Positions 42,751 through 51,632 of a stretch of 64,000 bases of DNA are shown in pieces. Every line of letters starts with the position of its first letter. The first letter of the stretch is position 1. The stretch comes from Acidobacteriota bacterium. Lineage in GTDB: Bacteria; Acidobacteriota; Vicinamibacteria; Vicinamibacterales; UBA2999. The position numbers and the translations under genes are program-made. The stretch spans positions 186,001 to 250,000 of the forward strand of contig JAGNJW010000005.1 in the NCBI GenBank assembly GCA_018000455.1, in the 5' to 3' direction. The notes beneath the pieces were generated by a model that did no database searches, was not told where the DNA came from, and was given only the letters and a program-made list of their open reading frames with translations.

Positions 42751-45119
42751 CAGCGGAGGTGCTCGTCGACCTCGTCGAAGTAGCCGCGATCGACGAGCAC
42801 CTCGCGGGGCTTGCTGCCCGAGGCGCCCGACACGATGCCGTCGGCTTCCATCATGTCGACCAGACGCGCCGCGCGGCTGAACCCGATGCGCAGCTTGCGC
42901 TGGAGCGACGAGATCGAGACCTGGCCGCTCTGCACGACCATGCGCGCCGCCTCGTCGTAGAGTTCGTCCTTCTCGTACTCGATGCCCGCCTTCTCGGACT
43001 TCTCGTCGGCCGTGATGCTTTCATCGAGCGCGGGCCGGCCCTGCTTGCGCAGGAAGCTCGCCAGCCGGGCCGACTCCTGTTCCGAGATGTAGGGGCCATG
43101 CAGGCGCACGACCCGCGAGGTCGCCGGCGGCATGAACAGCATGTCACCCTTACCGAGCAGCTGTTCGGCGCCGTTGGCGTCGAGAATCGTCCGCGAGTCG
43201 ATCTTCGATGACACGCGGAACGAGATGCGGGCCGGCAGATTGGCTTTGATGAGGCCGGTGATGACGTCCACCGACGGCCGCTGCGTCGCGAGGATCAGGT
43301 GGATGCCGACGGCGCGGGCCATCTGCGCCAGCCGGCAAATCGATTCCTCGACCTCGTTGCCGGCCACCATCATCAAGTCGGCGAGCTCGTCGACCACCAC
43401 GACGATGAAGGGCAGGATCTTCGGCGTCTCGGGATTCTCGGCCGGGCTGGCCTCCTCGAGCATGTGGCGGACGTTGCGGTTGTACTGCTCGATGTTGCGC
43501 ACGCCGAAGGTCGCCAGGTGCTTGTAGCGCTCCTCCATCTCGCGGACGGCCCACCGTAGCGCGTTGGCGGCCTTCTTCGGATCGACGACCACCGGCGTGA
43601 GCAGGTGCGGGATGTCCTCGTACATGCCCAGCTCGAGACGCTTCGGGTCGATCATGATGAAGCGCACGTCATCGGGCGTGGCGCGGTAGAGAATGCTCGT
43701 CAGCATCGAGTTCAGGCCGACGGACTTGCCGGTGCCGGTCGAACCGGCGATGAGCAGGTGCGGCATGGACGCCAGGTCGGCCATGAACGGCTCGCCATGG
43801 ATGGTCTTGCCGAGCGCGATCGTGAGCTTGGACGCTGAGCGCGCGTAGGTCTCCGACTCGAGAAGCTCGCGCAGCGAGATGGCCTCGCGGTTGGGATTCG
43901 GAATCTGGATGCCGACGGTGGACTTGCCGGGGATGCGGTCGATGAGCACCGACTCGGCCTTCATCGCCAGGCACAGATCGTCGGCCAGACCCGTGACCTT
44001 GCTGTACTTCACGCCGGCGTCCGGCTTGAACTCGAAGGTCGTGACGACCGGACCGGGGTGGATTTGAACGACCGCGCCCTCGACGGAGAACTCGCCGCAC
44101 TTCTCCTCGAGATGGCGCGCCGAATCCATGAGCTCGCGCTCATCGACCTTGCGCTCGCTCTTGACGGCGTCGAGCAGGGAGGCTGGCGGTAGCGTGAAAG
44201 CACCCAGCCGACGGGCGGCCGGCGGCATCGGTTCCGCCTCGGCCAGCGGCAGCGGTGAGGCCACGGGAATGGCCGGCTTCGGTGCCACGCGTCGGGCAAC
44301 GATCGGCGGCGCCGCCGGCGCCGGCTCGACGGCGGCCCTCGTCTCTGGCACGGCGACGCGGGTACGTGGCGGTGGCGTGGCCACGTCGACCGCCTTGTGG
44401 CGCGGCGCACCCGCATCGGCCGCGGGCGCGCCGTCCTTCGCCGCGTGCTTGGCCAGCACGTCGCGCCGCTGCTTCATGCGACGCCGTTCGGCGAACCACG
44501 CCAACACGCGGCCGCGAGCGGCGAGCCCCGTCGTGCCGGCCAGTTCGACGCCCTGCGTGAAGAGGCGCCCGAACGAGAGTTGTGTCGTGAGGACGACCGC
44601 CAGACTGAGCAACGTCAGCAGCACGATGGCGCCGCCGGTGCGGCTGAGATACGCCGTCAGCGTCGACGCGAGCACCGCGCCAACGAATCCGCCCGCCTCA
44701 TAGGTGCGATCGCCGGAGGTGGCCGTGCCGACCAGCAGGCTGAGCATCGCGCTGGCGCAGCCGATGAGCAGCGCCAGGCCCGTCAGCTTCGTGTACAGCG
44801 CATCGACGCCGCGGCACCAGAAGTAGTGCCAGCCAGCGGCCGCGACGAGCACCGGCAGCAGGTACGAGGCAAAGCCCATCACCTGAAAGGAGAGCTCGGC
44901 CAGGAACGCCCCGACGGGGCCGATGAAGTTCGACGGCGCTTCGTTGGCGCCGGTCGCGAAGAACCAGGCGGCGTCGTTGGCGTCGTAACTGGCCAGCGCG
45001 ATCAGCCAGATGAGACTGACGGCGAAGAGCACCACGCCCACGACCTCGCTCACGCGGCGCGAGACCGGCGACGAGAAGCCCGACGACAACACCACCGAGG
45101 ATGCCTGTTTCACTGCCAC
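42750..45119 (-). CDS. ftsK: DNA translocase FtsK/SpoIIIE
   Basis: A 789-residue septal DNA pump. Four hydrophobic segments occupy about 20-190, a Pro/Ala/Arg linker follows, and the motor domain has Walker A AGSTGTGKSVGLN, RFIMIDPKRLELGMYEDIPH, and VVVDELADLMM as Walker B. The C-terminal gamma winged helix (LQRKLRIGFSRAARLVDMM) would read KOPS-like sites. It starts at GTG 45119, 5 bp after rnj. Confidence 0.95.
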   Translation of the reverse strand: MAVKQASSVVLSSGFSSPVSRRVSEVVGVVLFAVSLIWLIALASYDANDAAWFFATGANEAPSNFIGPVGAFLAELSFQVMGFASYLLPVLVAAAGWHYFWCRGVDALYTKLTGLALLIGCASAMLSLLVGTATSGDRTYEAGGFVGAVLASTLTAYLSRTGGAIVLLTLLSLAVVLTTQLSFGRLFTQGVELAGTTGLAARGRVLAWFAERRRMKQRRDVLAKHAAKDGAPAADAGAPRHKAVDVATPPPRTRVAVPETRAAVEPAPAAPPIVARRVAPKPAIPVASPLPLAEAEPMPPAARRLGAFTLPPASLLDAVKSERKVDERELMDSARHLEEKCGEFSVEGAVVQIHPGPVVTTFEFKPDAGVKYSKVTGLADDLCLAMKAESVLIDRIPGKSTVGIQIPNPNREAISLRELLESETYARSASKLTIALGKTIHGEPFMADLASMPHLLIAGSTGTGKSVGLNSMLTSILYRATPDDVRFIMIDPKRLELGMYEDIPHLLTPVVVDPKKAANALRWAVREMEERYKHLATFGVRNIEQYNRNVRHMLEEASPAENPETPKILPFIVVVVDELADLMMVAGNEVEESICRLAQMARAVGIHLILATQRPSVDVITGLIKANLPARISFRVSSKIDSRTILDANGAEQLLGKGDMLFMPPATSRVVRLHGPYISEQESARLASFLRKQGRPALDESITADEKSEKAGIEYEKDELYDEAARMVVQSGQVSISSLQRKLRIGFSRAARLVDMMEADGIVSGASGSKPREVLVDRGYFDEVDEHLR

Positions 45120-45124
45120 GACCT

Positions 45125-46813
45125 CTAGATCTCCATCACCACGGGAAGCACCATCGGACGGCGGCCCGTCCGGCGTTTGAGGAAGCGGCGGAACTCGCCG
45201 CGAATCCGTTCCTTGAGCAAGCCCTCGTCCGTCCGCTCACCGACCGAGCATTGGTCGATGATCGAAGCGAGGAACGTCGCGCCGTCGGTGAGCACATTCC
45301 CGGCCGCGGCCTCCGATACGAAACCTCGCGCGACAATCTCCGGCAGACCCTCGCGCACGCCCTTCTGGCGGTTCATCACCACGACCGGCACCACGATGCC
45401 ATCGGCCGCCAGATGGCGGCGATCGCGAATCATCTCACCGTCCACGGCGCCCGACCGCGTGCCGTCGATGAGCACGCGTCCTGCCGGCACGCTGTCGACA
45501 ACCTTGCCGCCCTCGCCATCGAAGCGGATGCGTTGGCCGTTCTCGGCCAGGATGACGGTGGTGCCCGAGGCCAGGCCGCCGGTCACGTCTTTGGCCACAC
45601 GCGCGTGCCGCGCGAGCTGGCGATACTCGCCGTGCACCGGCACCAGGTAGCGGGGCCGCACCAGCGAGAGCACGAGTTTCAGTTCCTCGGCGCTGCCGTG
45701 CCCCGACACGTGCACGTGACGCGAGGCTTCGGTCACGACCTCCACGCCGCGGCGGGCCAGGTGGTTGACGACCCGACCGATCGCTTTCTCGTTGCCGGGA
45801 ATGGCGCGGGCCGAGAAGACCACCGTGTCGTCGTCGGCGAGCGTGACGTGCCGATGGTCGTCGATGGCGATGCGCGAGAGGGCCGCCTGAGGCTCGCCCT
45901 GCGAGCCGGTCACCAGGCACACGACGTCGCCCGGCGGCAGGCTTCCCACGTCGCTGTCCCTGACGGCCACGCCGGCCGGCACGCGCAGGTAGCCGAGGCG
46001 CTGCGCGATCTCGGAGTTCTCGATCATGCCGCGGCCGACAAACGCCACCTGGCGGTCGAACTGCGCCGCCAGGTCGACGATGAGCTGCATGCGATAGATG
46101 CTCGAGGCGAACGACGCCACGACCAGCTTGCCCTTGGTGGTGGCGAACACCTCGTCGAAGGCGTCCTTGACGTCGGATTCCGAGCCGGTGACGCCCGGCC
46201 GGTCGACGTTGGTGCTGTCGGCAAAGAGCGCCAGCACGCCGGCGGCGCCGAGCGCGGCCAGGCGGCCCAGATCCGTCGGCTGGCCGTCGAGCGGCGTGTG
46301 GTCAATCTTGAAGTCGCCGGTGTGAACGATGACGCCCTGCGGCGTGTGCAGGGCGACGGCGACGCAGTCGGGCATGCTGTGCGTCACGCGGATGAACTCG
46401 ATGCGGAAGGGCCCGACCGTGACGGAGTCGCCCGGCCGGACCTCGCGGCGGCGCGCTCCGAGGTCGATGCCGTGCTCGTCGAGCTTGCCCTCGAGCATGG
46501 CATGGGTGAAGGGAGTGCCGAAAACCGGCCCCGAGACACGAGCGACAACGTAGGGCACCGCGCCGATGTGGTCTTCGTGGCCGTGCGTAAGGATGAGGGC
46601 CGCCACCGGGCCGCGCTGATCGAGGTAGTCGAACGCCGGCACGACGCGGTCCACGCCGGGCAATTCGGCTTCAGGGAACATCGAACCGGCGTCGATGAGG
46701 ATGGTCGTCTCCCCACACGAGACGGCCATCATGTTGAGGCCGAACTCGCCGAGACCCCCGAGGGGCACGACATCCACCGCCGGTTCAAACGGCGGAACAC
46801 TCGACGCGGACAT
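45125..46813 (-). CDS. rnj: Ribonuclease J
   Basis: A 562-residue metallo-beta-lactamase/beta-CASP RNase with endo- and 5'-exonuclease activity in the family. VVPLGGLGEFGLNMMAV, the metal site LTHGHEDHIGAVPY, HTGDFKIDHTPLDG and HVSGHGSAEELK are intact; a C-terminal domain follows. ATG 46813 puts 18 residues before GGLGE, as in the family; GTG 46933 would add 40 unconserved residues. It lies in the rsmA-rnj-ftsK run. Confidence 0.92.
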   Translation of the reverse strand: MSASSVPPFEPAVDVVPLGGLGEFGLNMMAVSCGETTILIDAGSMFPEAELPGVDRVVPAFDYLDQRGPVAALILTHGHEDHIGAVPYVVARVSGPVFGTPFTHAMLEGKLDEHGIDLGARRREVRPGDSVTVGPFRIEFIRVTHSMPDCVAVALHTPQGVIVHTGDFKIDHTPLDGQPTDLGRLAALGAAGVLALFADSTNVDRPGVTGSESDVKDAFDEVFATTKGKLVVASFASSIYRMQLIVDLAAQFDRQVAFVGRGMIENSEIAQRLGYLRVPAGVAVRDSDVGSLPPGDVVCLVTGSQGEPQAALSRIAIDDHRHVTLADDDTVVFSARAIPGNEKAIGRVVNHLARRGVEVVTEASRHVHVSGHGSAEELKLVLSLVRPRYLVPVHGEYRQLARHARVAKDVTGGLASGTTVILAENGQRIRFDGEGGKVVDSVPAGRVLIDGTRSGAVDGEMIRDRRHLAADGIVVPVVVMNRQKGVREGLPEIVARGFVSEAAAGNVLTDGATFLASIIDQCSVGERTDEGLLKERIRGEFRRFLKRRTGRRPMVLPVVMEI

Positions 46814-46981
46814 ACGGATCCCAGCCGGAACGACCTCCGGAGACTGCGCGAAGCCGGCTGCGCCTTCGGGCGAAGGCGTTACCGTGCTTTGTCGGCCACC
46901 GATGGCTAGGCCATCGGGCACGATCACCGACACTCAGGACGCTGGGACGTCCCGAAAGAACAACGGGCGGGTTGGGCGAGA

Positions 46982-47815
46982 CTATAACACAAACCGGCGC
47001 GCCAAAGCGTCCTGCCAGGCGTCTGCAAGTGCCGAGAATTCAACGAGCTGCAGCGTTTCGGGCCGCCGCCGAGGGTCGATGCCGGCGACCTCCATCACGG
47101 CCCTGAGATCGAGCCCGTCGGTGCCGGCCACGGCCTTGAGGGTGTTGGCGAGGGTCTTACGGCGTTGGGTGAAGGCGACCCGCACCAGCCGACTCACGAC
47201 GGCGGGATTCGGCACCGGCGGCGACGGAGCCCGGAAGCGGAGTCGGACGAGCGTCGAACGGACCTTCGGCTGAGGCCGGAACGCCCCCGGCGGCAGAGCC
47301 AGCACCCGGGTCACCTCGGCCGAGAGCGCCGTCAGCAGGGTGAGCACTCCGTAGTCGCCGGTCGACGGCCGTGCGACCAACCGGTCCGCGACATCGGCCT
47401 GCAGCATCACGGTCGCGTCCGCCAGGGCGGGATAGCGGGTCGACCAGCGCGTGAGCAGGTAAAGGATCGGCGAGGAGATGTTGTAGGGCAGGTTGCCCAC
47501 CACCCGAAAGCGGGCGTTGGACAAACCGGCGGCGAGCCAGGTGTCGAGCGTGGCTGAGACGTCGTTCGCGAGCACGTCGCCGATGTGAACGGTGAGCCCC
47601 GGCACCTGACGCGCGGCCAGGGCGCCGGCCATGTCCCGATCGACCTCGATGGCCAGCATCCGGCGCACCCGCGCCGCCAGGGGCACGGTGATGGCGCCGC
47701 CGCCAGGTCCGATCTCGACGACCTGATCGTCTGGGTCGGGCTGGCACGCCTCGACGACGCGCGTCTGCCAGGCCGGCTCGAGGAAGTGCTGGCCGAAGCG
47801 CTTGCGGACGCGCAT
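46982..47815 (-). CDS. rsmA: 16S rRNA dimethyladenosine transferase
   Basis: A 277-residue enzyme that dimethylates A1518/A1519 of 16S rRNA. VRKRFGQHFLEPAW is the family start, VVEIGPGGGAIT binds SAM and VVGNLPYNISSPILY is the NLPY catalytic motif. ATG 47815 overlaps the zincin stop (TGATG). Confidence 0.95.
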   Translation of the reverse strand: MRVRKRFGQHFLEPAWQTRVVEACQPDPDDQVVEIGPGGGAITVPLAARVRRMLAIEVDRDMAGALAARQVPGLTVHIGDVLANDVSATLDTWLAAGLSNARFRVVGNLPYNISSPILYLLTRWSTRYPALADATVMLQADVADRLVARPSTGDYGVLTLLTALSAEVTRVLALPPGAFRPQPKVRSTLVRLRFRAPSPPVPNPAVVSRLVRVAFTQRRKTLANTLKAVAGTDGLDLRAVMEVAGIDPRRRPETLQLVEFSALADAWQDALARRFVL

Positions 47816-48231
47816 CACCGCGAGGCGTCCTCCGGCGCATCGGTCTCCGGTTCGCCGCGCCAGTAGCGCTCCTCGATCGCCATGATCTCGTCTTCGCTCA
47901 TGCCGAAATAGTGGCCGAGCTCGTGGATGAGCGTCTCGCCGATGACGCCGACGACGTCGCCATCCTCCTCGGCGTCTTCCTCGATCGGCCCCTGGAACAG
48001 CAGCACGCGATCGGGCAGGTCGTTGCCGTGATCCCAGCGGCGCTCCGGCAGCGGCGTGCCCTGATAGAGGCCGAGCAGCGTATCGGGCGGCTCGATCGCC
48101 ATGTCGTCGAGCAATTCGGCCGACGGATGTTCTTCGATCACGATGGCCACGTTCTTCACGTGGCGCGCGAAGCGCGGCGGGATCGAGTCGATCGCTTCGG
48201 CCACCAGGTCGCGGAACGCGTCGCGGGTCAT
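47815..48231 (-). CDS. Minimal zincin metallopeptidase-like protein
   Basis: A 138-residue acidic protein with the zincin motif HELGH (103-107) in GETLIHELGHYFGMSEDE. It resembles the small Zincin_1 (DUF1025-type) family, usually about 120-140 residues, with an N-terminal VAEAIDSIPPRFARHVKNVA. The substrate and physiological role are unknown. ATGA and TGATG junctions place it between nth and rsmA in one operon. Confidence 0.82.
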   Translation of the reverse strand: MTRDAFRDLVAEAIDSIPPRFARHVKNVAIVIEEHPSAELLDDMAIEPPDTLLGLYQGTPLPERRWDHGNDLPDRVLLFQGPIEEDAEEDGDVVGVIGETLIHELGHYFGMSEDEIMAIEERYWRGEPETDAPEDASR

Positions 48232-48974
48232 CGGCGCGGCCGTGCCGTCGGCCTCTGGGCCGCCGCGGCCTTGGGACGCCGCCCCGGCGTGGAAGCCGCG
48301 GCCGGCGCTTTCGCGCGCGTGACCGGGGGACGGGCGCGGCGTGTGCCGGTCACGGCGTGCGGGCAGAGCTGGCGCGCGTGACAGAGGTCACAGGACGGTG
48401 TCGGACCGCAGATGCGGCGGCCGTGCAAGATCAGAGTGTCGGAGACGCGCGTCCACAGCGCGGCCGGAAAGAGCGCCGTCAGCACGCCTTCCGCCTTCAC
48501 GGCGTCGTCGGTGTGGATGAGACCGAGCCGCGCGGCCACTCGCAGCACGTGCCGATCGACCGGGAAGCCGGGGACCCCGAGCGCATGCCCGAGCACGACG
48601 TTGGCCGTCTTGCGGCCGACACCGGGCAGCGCCACGAGGGCGTTCATGTCGGCCGGCACCTCGCCGCCATGATCGTCGACCAAGGCCGTCGCCAGCCCGA
48701 TCACCGCTTTGGCCTTCTGACGGAAGAACCCGGTGGAGTGGATGAGCGTCTCGACGTCGTCCTGCGCGGCTCCGGCGAGCGCCTGCGGGCCGGGATAGCG
48801 CGCAAACAGTGCCGGCGTCACCTCGTTCACGCGGCGGTCGGTCGACTGCGCCGACAGTACCGTGGCGATCAGTAGTTCGAAGGCGGTGCGGAATTCGAGC
48901 TCGGTGTCGGCGCCGGGGTGATGGGTGGCAAGGGCCTCGTAGATCGCGACGGCCGCGCGCGGGGCGCCGGCCAT
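48228..48974 (-). CDS. nth: Endonuclease III (DNA glycosylase/AP lyase)
   Basis: A 248-residue base-excision repair enzyme. LLIATVLSAQSTDRRVN, the helix-hairpin-helix LPGVGRKTANVVLGHA with the catalytic Lys, and FPVDRHVLRVA with the catalytic Asp are present. The Fe-S loop is CGPTPSCDLCHARQLC, which spaces the cysteines x5-x2-x5 rather than the usual x6-x2-x5. A basic Ala/Arg/Pro tail of about 35 residues is added at the C terminus. ATG 48974 follows the DUF3467 gene by 1 bp. Confidence 0.92.
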   Translation of the reverse strand: MAGAPRAAVAIYEALATHHPGADTELEFRTAFELLIATVLSAQSTDRRVNEVTPALFARYPGPQALAGAAQDDVETLIHSTGFFRQKAKAVIGLATALVDDHGGEVPADMNALVALPGVGRKTANVVLGHALGVPGFPVDRHVLRVAARLGLIHTDDAVKAEGVLTALFPAALWTRVSDTLILHGRRICGPTPSCDLCHARQLCPHAVTGTRRARPPVTRAKAPAAASTPGRRPKAAAAQRPTARPRR

Positions 48975-48975
48975 G

Positions 48976-49287
48976 CTAGTGCACCGGCCCCTTGGGTCCC
49001 TGGTTCTGCGTCGACTCGGTGTAGATGCGCAGATTCTCCTGCAGCGCGGCGATGAGCGGAGCAATGAACTGCACGGGCAGGACGATTCTCGCCCGCACCG
49101 GCGCGCGCACGATGTGTTCCTGCTCGGCGTCGCGGATCTCCTTTTCGGAGAGCGGCTGCACTTCGCAGAAGGTGAGCGTGAAATCGAACGGCGTGTGCGC
49201 GACCGCGCAGAAGTTGGCGTACTGGCGCTCGGGCCCGGGCGCGTCGTCCGGAACAATCGTGAAATTAACCTGCTTGTGCTCGGCCAT
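48976..49287 (-). CDS. DUF3467 family protein
   Basis: A 103-residue soluble protein of unknown function. Features include YANFCAVAHTPFDFTLTFCE and VRARIVLPVQFIAPLIAALQ, the pattern of DUF3467 proteins. It is the first gene of the nth-zincin-rsmA-rnj-ftsK-amiC run. A -10-like TAAGCT is 7 nt upstream of the ATG and there is no Shine-Dalgarno, suggesting a leaderless message. Confidence 0.8.
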   Translation of the reverse strand: MAEHKQVNFTIVPDDAPGPERQYANFCAVAHTPFDFTLTFCEVQPLSEKEIRDAEQEHIVRAPVRARIVLPVQFIAPLIAALQENLRIYTESTQNQGPKGPVH

Positions 49288-49294
49288 GACCGCT

Positions 49295-49300
49295 AGCTTA
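49295..49300 (-). promoter_or_regulatory. -10 box of the DUF3467-nth operon
   Basis: TAAGCT on the minus strand ends 7 nt before the ATG at 49287. No good -35 is seen. Confidence 0.4.
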
Positions 49301-49316
49301 TCAGGCCGACGCGCGC

Positions 49317-49937
49317 CTAGTAGCGGCGCATCACACCGACGACCACGCCCTGAATCTGCACGTCGGCCGGATCGGCGTAGATCGGTTCCATGGTGACGTT
49401 GGCCGGCTGCAGGCGGATGCGACCGTTGTCGCGGTAGAACGTCTTCAGCGTGACGTCGGCATCCTTGAGCAGTGCCACGACCATCTCACCGTTGTTCGCG
49501 TTCTTGCGGTCTTCGACCACCACCCAGTCGCCGTCGCGAATCTGCTCGTCGATCATCGAGTTGCCGCGCACGCGCAGCACGTAGGTGTCGCGGCGGTTGC
49601 CGAGCAGGGCCTCGGGCACCGCGATGGTCTCGGTCGAGGCGATGGCCTCGATCGGCTGTCCGGCAGCGACGTAGCCGAGCAGCGGCACATCGATAGCGCG
49701 GCTGCCGCTCGGACCTGCCAGGAGCTCCACCGATCGACTGCGGTTCCACGAGCGCTTGATGAAGCCTTTGCTCTCGAGGTTCGTCATGTGCTTGTGGACG
49801 GTGGCGAGTGACGACAGACCGAACCGCTGACCGATCTCTTCCAGGCTGGGCGCGTAGCCGTGCTGTTGGATGAACTCGTTGAGGTAGTCCAGGATCTCTC
49901 GCTGGCGCTTGGTGAGCGGTTGCACGGCGGCCTCCAT
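49317..49937 (-). CDS. lexA: SOS repressor LexA
   Basis: A 206-residue repressor of the DNA-damage response. It has an N-terminal winged helix (LTKRQREILDYLNEFIQQ, YAPSLEEIGQRFGLSS), the self-cleavage site Ala92-Gly93 in GYVAAGQPIEA, Ser127 in GNSMIDEQI and Lys165 in DADVTLK as the catalytic dyad. ATG 49937 was preferred to ATG 49973 because the likely promoter (TTGATT-N18-TATCCT) would start transcription near 49968, after 49973. The operator is not recognised. Confidence 0.92.
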   Translation of the reverse strand: MEAAVQPLTKRQREILDYLNEFIQQHGYAPSLEEIGQRFGLSSLATVHKHMTNLESKGFIKRSWNRSRSVELLAGPSGSRAIDVPLLGYVAAGQPIEAIASTETIAVPEALLGNRRDTYVLRVRGNSMIDEQIRDGDWVVVEDRKNANNGEMVVALLKDADVTLKTFYRDNGRIRLQPANVTMEPIYADPADVQIQGVVVGVMRRY

Positions 49938-49974
49938 GGCGAAGAAAGAACCGAAAGATTCGAGCGGCGCCATC

Positions 49975-50004
49975 AGGATACCCCAAACAAAAAGCGAAAA
50001 TCAA
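49975..50004 (-). promoter_or_regulatory. lexA promoter
   Basis: On the minus strand TTGATT (50004-49999), an 18-nt spacer and TATCCT (49980-49975). It supports the lexA start at 49937. The divergent PfkB promoter is about 20 bp away. Confidence 0.5.
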
Positions 50005-50020
50005 CGGCGGCCGAAGCCGC

Positions 50021-50026
50021 TATCAT
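50021..50026 (+). promoter_or_regulatory. -10 box of the PfkB kinase gene
   Basis: TATCAT ends 8 nt before GTG 50035. Confidence 0.45.
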
Positions 50027-50034
50027 GCGCGGGC

Positions 50035-50979
50035 GTGCGGATTCCCGTTTCGTTGCCCTCTGCCCGGCCGTTCGACGCTCTCACCGTCGGCCTCAACAGC
50101 ATCGACCTGGTCGCCGAAGTCGACGGCCACCCTGAGGCCAACTCGAAGATGCCCTTGGCCTGCTTCAGCGAACGCCCGGGCGGCCAGTCGGCAACCGCCG
50201 CTGTCGCGCTGGCGCGCCTGGGCCTCCGGGCCGCCTACATCGGACGCGTCGGCGACGACGCCTATGGCGCACGCGGGCTTGCCGCCCTGCGCGACGAAGG
50301 TGTGGACGTCGCCGGGGTCATCACCGTGCCCGGTGCCACCAGTCAGTTCGCCGTGATTCTCGTCGATCGCCAATCGGGCTCCCGGACCGTGCTCTGGCAT
50401 CGTCATGCCGGGCTGCGGATGTCGCCGTCCGACGTGCCAGCCGAGGCCGTCGCCGCGGCCCGCGTGCTCCACGTCGACTGCCACGAGACGGCCGCGGTGA
50501 CGGCAGCCGCCGAGGCCGCCCGGCGGGCAGCCACGCCGACCGTCATCGATGTCGAGCAGGTACGGCCGGGCACCGACCGCCTCCTTCGCTCCATCGATAT
50601 CATCATCGCGGCCGAGTCATTCCCGGCGGCCTTCACCGGGCAGAGTTCGCTGGGCGCGGCGCTCGCCAGGCTCGAGGCCGACACCGGCGCGGCCGTCGTG
50701 TGCGTGACACTTGGGGAGGAGGGGAGCCTCGCGCTCGTCGGCGGACGGGAGATCCGCACGCCAGCCTTCCGCGTGCCGGTCGTTGATTCCACGGGCGCCG
50801 GCGACGTCTTCCGCGCCGGTTTCATCGCCGCCTGGCTGCACGGCGGCGCGGCCACCGAGGTCGAGGACGCCCTTCGCTGGGCCAACGCCGTAGCGGCCCT
50901 CAAGTGCCGGGGCCTCGGCGCCCGAACGACCATCCCGACCCTCGCCCAACTGCGCACCTTTCTCGCCCCACCCGTGTAA
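50035..50979 (+). CDS. PfkB-family carbohydrate kinase
   Basis: A 314-residue ribokinase-fold kinase. ERPGGQSATAAVALARLGLR matches PfkB signature 1 and VVDSTGAGDVFRAGFIAAWL signature 2, with the catalytic Asp in GAGD. It would phosphorylate a sugar or nucleoside; the substrate is not evident. GTG 50035 has TATCAT eight bases upstream and no Shine-Dalgarno. It diverges from lexA. Confidence 0.87.
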   Translation: MRIPVSLPSARPFDALTVGLNSIDLVAEVDGHPEANSKMPLACFSERPGGQSATAAVALARLGLRAAYIGRVGDDAYGARGLAALRDEGVDVAGVITVPGATSQFAVILVDRQSGSRTVLWHRHAGLRMSPSDVPAEAVAAARVLHVDCHETAAVTAAAEAARRAATPTVIDVEQVRPGTDRLLRSIDIIIAAESFPAAFTGQSSLGAALARLEADTGAAVVCVTLGEEGSLALVGGREIRTPAFRVPVVDSTGAGDVFRAGFIAAWLHGGAATEVEDALRWANAVAALKCRGLGARTTIPTLAQLRTFLAPPV

Positions 50980-51023
50980 CCTTCGACCAGGCCGGCCTGT
51001 CCAAGAGTTCGAGACCGAGTGCC

Positions 51024-51632
51024 ATGCGAGCCGATGCGACCGCTACTTCCTGGCCCCTGGGCGCCGCCACGATGAGCGCCACCCCGGATGCCGCCCCGAT
51101 CGACGACGCCGCGCTCGTGGAGGCGGCGCTGGCCGGGGAGGCAAGCGCCTTCGACGCGCTCGTCACGCGGCATCGCCGCAGCGTGTATCAGGTCTGCTAC
51201 CGCTTCGTGAACCACCACGAAGACGCCGCCGACCTCACCCAGGACACATTCGTGCGGGCGTGGAAGGCTCTCGGCACGTTTCGCGGCCAGGCCCGCTTCA
51301 GCACCTGGCTCTACCGGATCGCGGTCAACGTCAGCTTGAACCGCGTCAGCCTCAAGACGCCGAAGACCGACGTCGTGGATTTCGACCTGGTGGCCGATAG
51401 CCGTCAACCGCCGCCCGACGCGGCGCTCGACGCCGAGGCACGCCGGGTGATGGTGCGCCGGGCAGTGCAGTCGCTGCCGCCGCGCCAGCGCGCCGCTCTC
51501 ATCCTGCGCACCTATCACGATCTGTCGCACCAGGAAGTGGCCGCCATCGTCGGGACGAGTGTGGGCGCGGTCAAAGCCAACGTCTTCCATGCGCTCGCCA
51601 ACCTGCGCAAGCGGCTGGAGCCGCTCGTATGA
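51024..51632 (+). CDS. ECF-family RNA polymerase sigma factor
   Basis: A 202-residue sigma factor. Region 2 has VYQVCYRFVNHHEDAADLTQ and FSTWLYRIAVN; region 4 has LPPRQRAALILRTYHDLSHQE and GTSVGAVKANVFHALANLRK. ATG 51024 or ATG 51072 (186 residues) could be used. Its stop overlaps the next gene (ATGA), which encodes a zinc-finger membrane protein, the likely anti-sigma factor. It is the second ECF/anti-sigma pair in the window, with an unrelated anti-sigma domain plan. Confidence 0.9.
   Translation: MRADATATSWPLGAATMSATPDAAPIDDAALVEAALAGEASAFDALVTRHRRSVYQVCYRFVNHHEDAADLTQDTFVRAWKALGTFRGQARFSTWLYRIAVNVSLNRVSLKTPKTDVVDFDLVADSRQPPPDAALDAEARRVMVRRAVQSLPPRQRAALILRTYHDLSHQEVAAIVGTSVGAVKANVFHALANLRKRLEPLV

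Noticed and set aside
49938..49973. ATG 49973 as the lexA start
   Set aside because: It lies upstream of the predicted transcription start, and the extra 12 residues are not part of the usual LexA N terminus.
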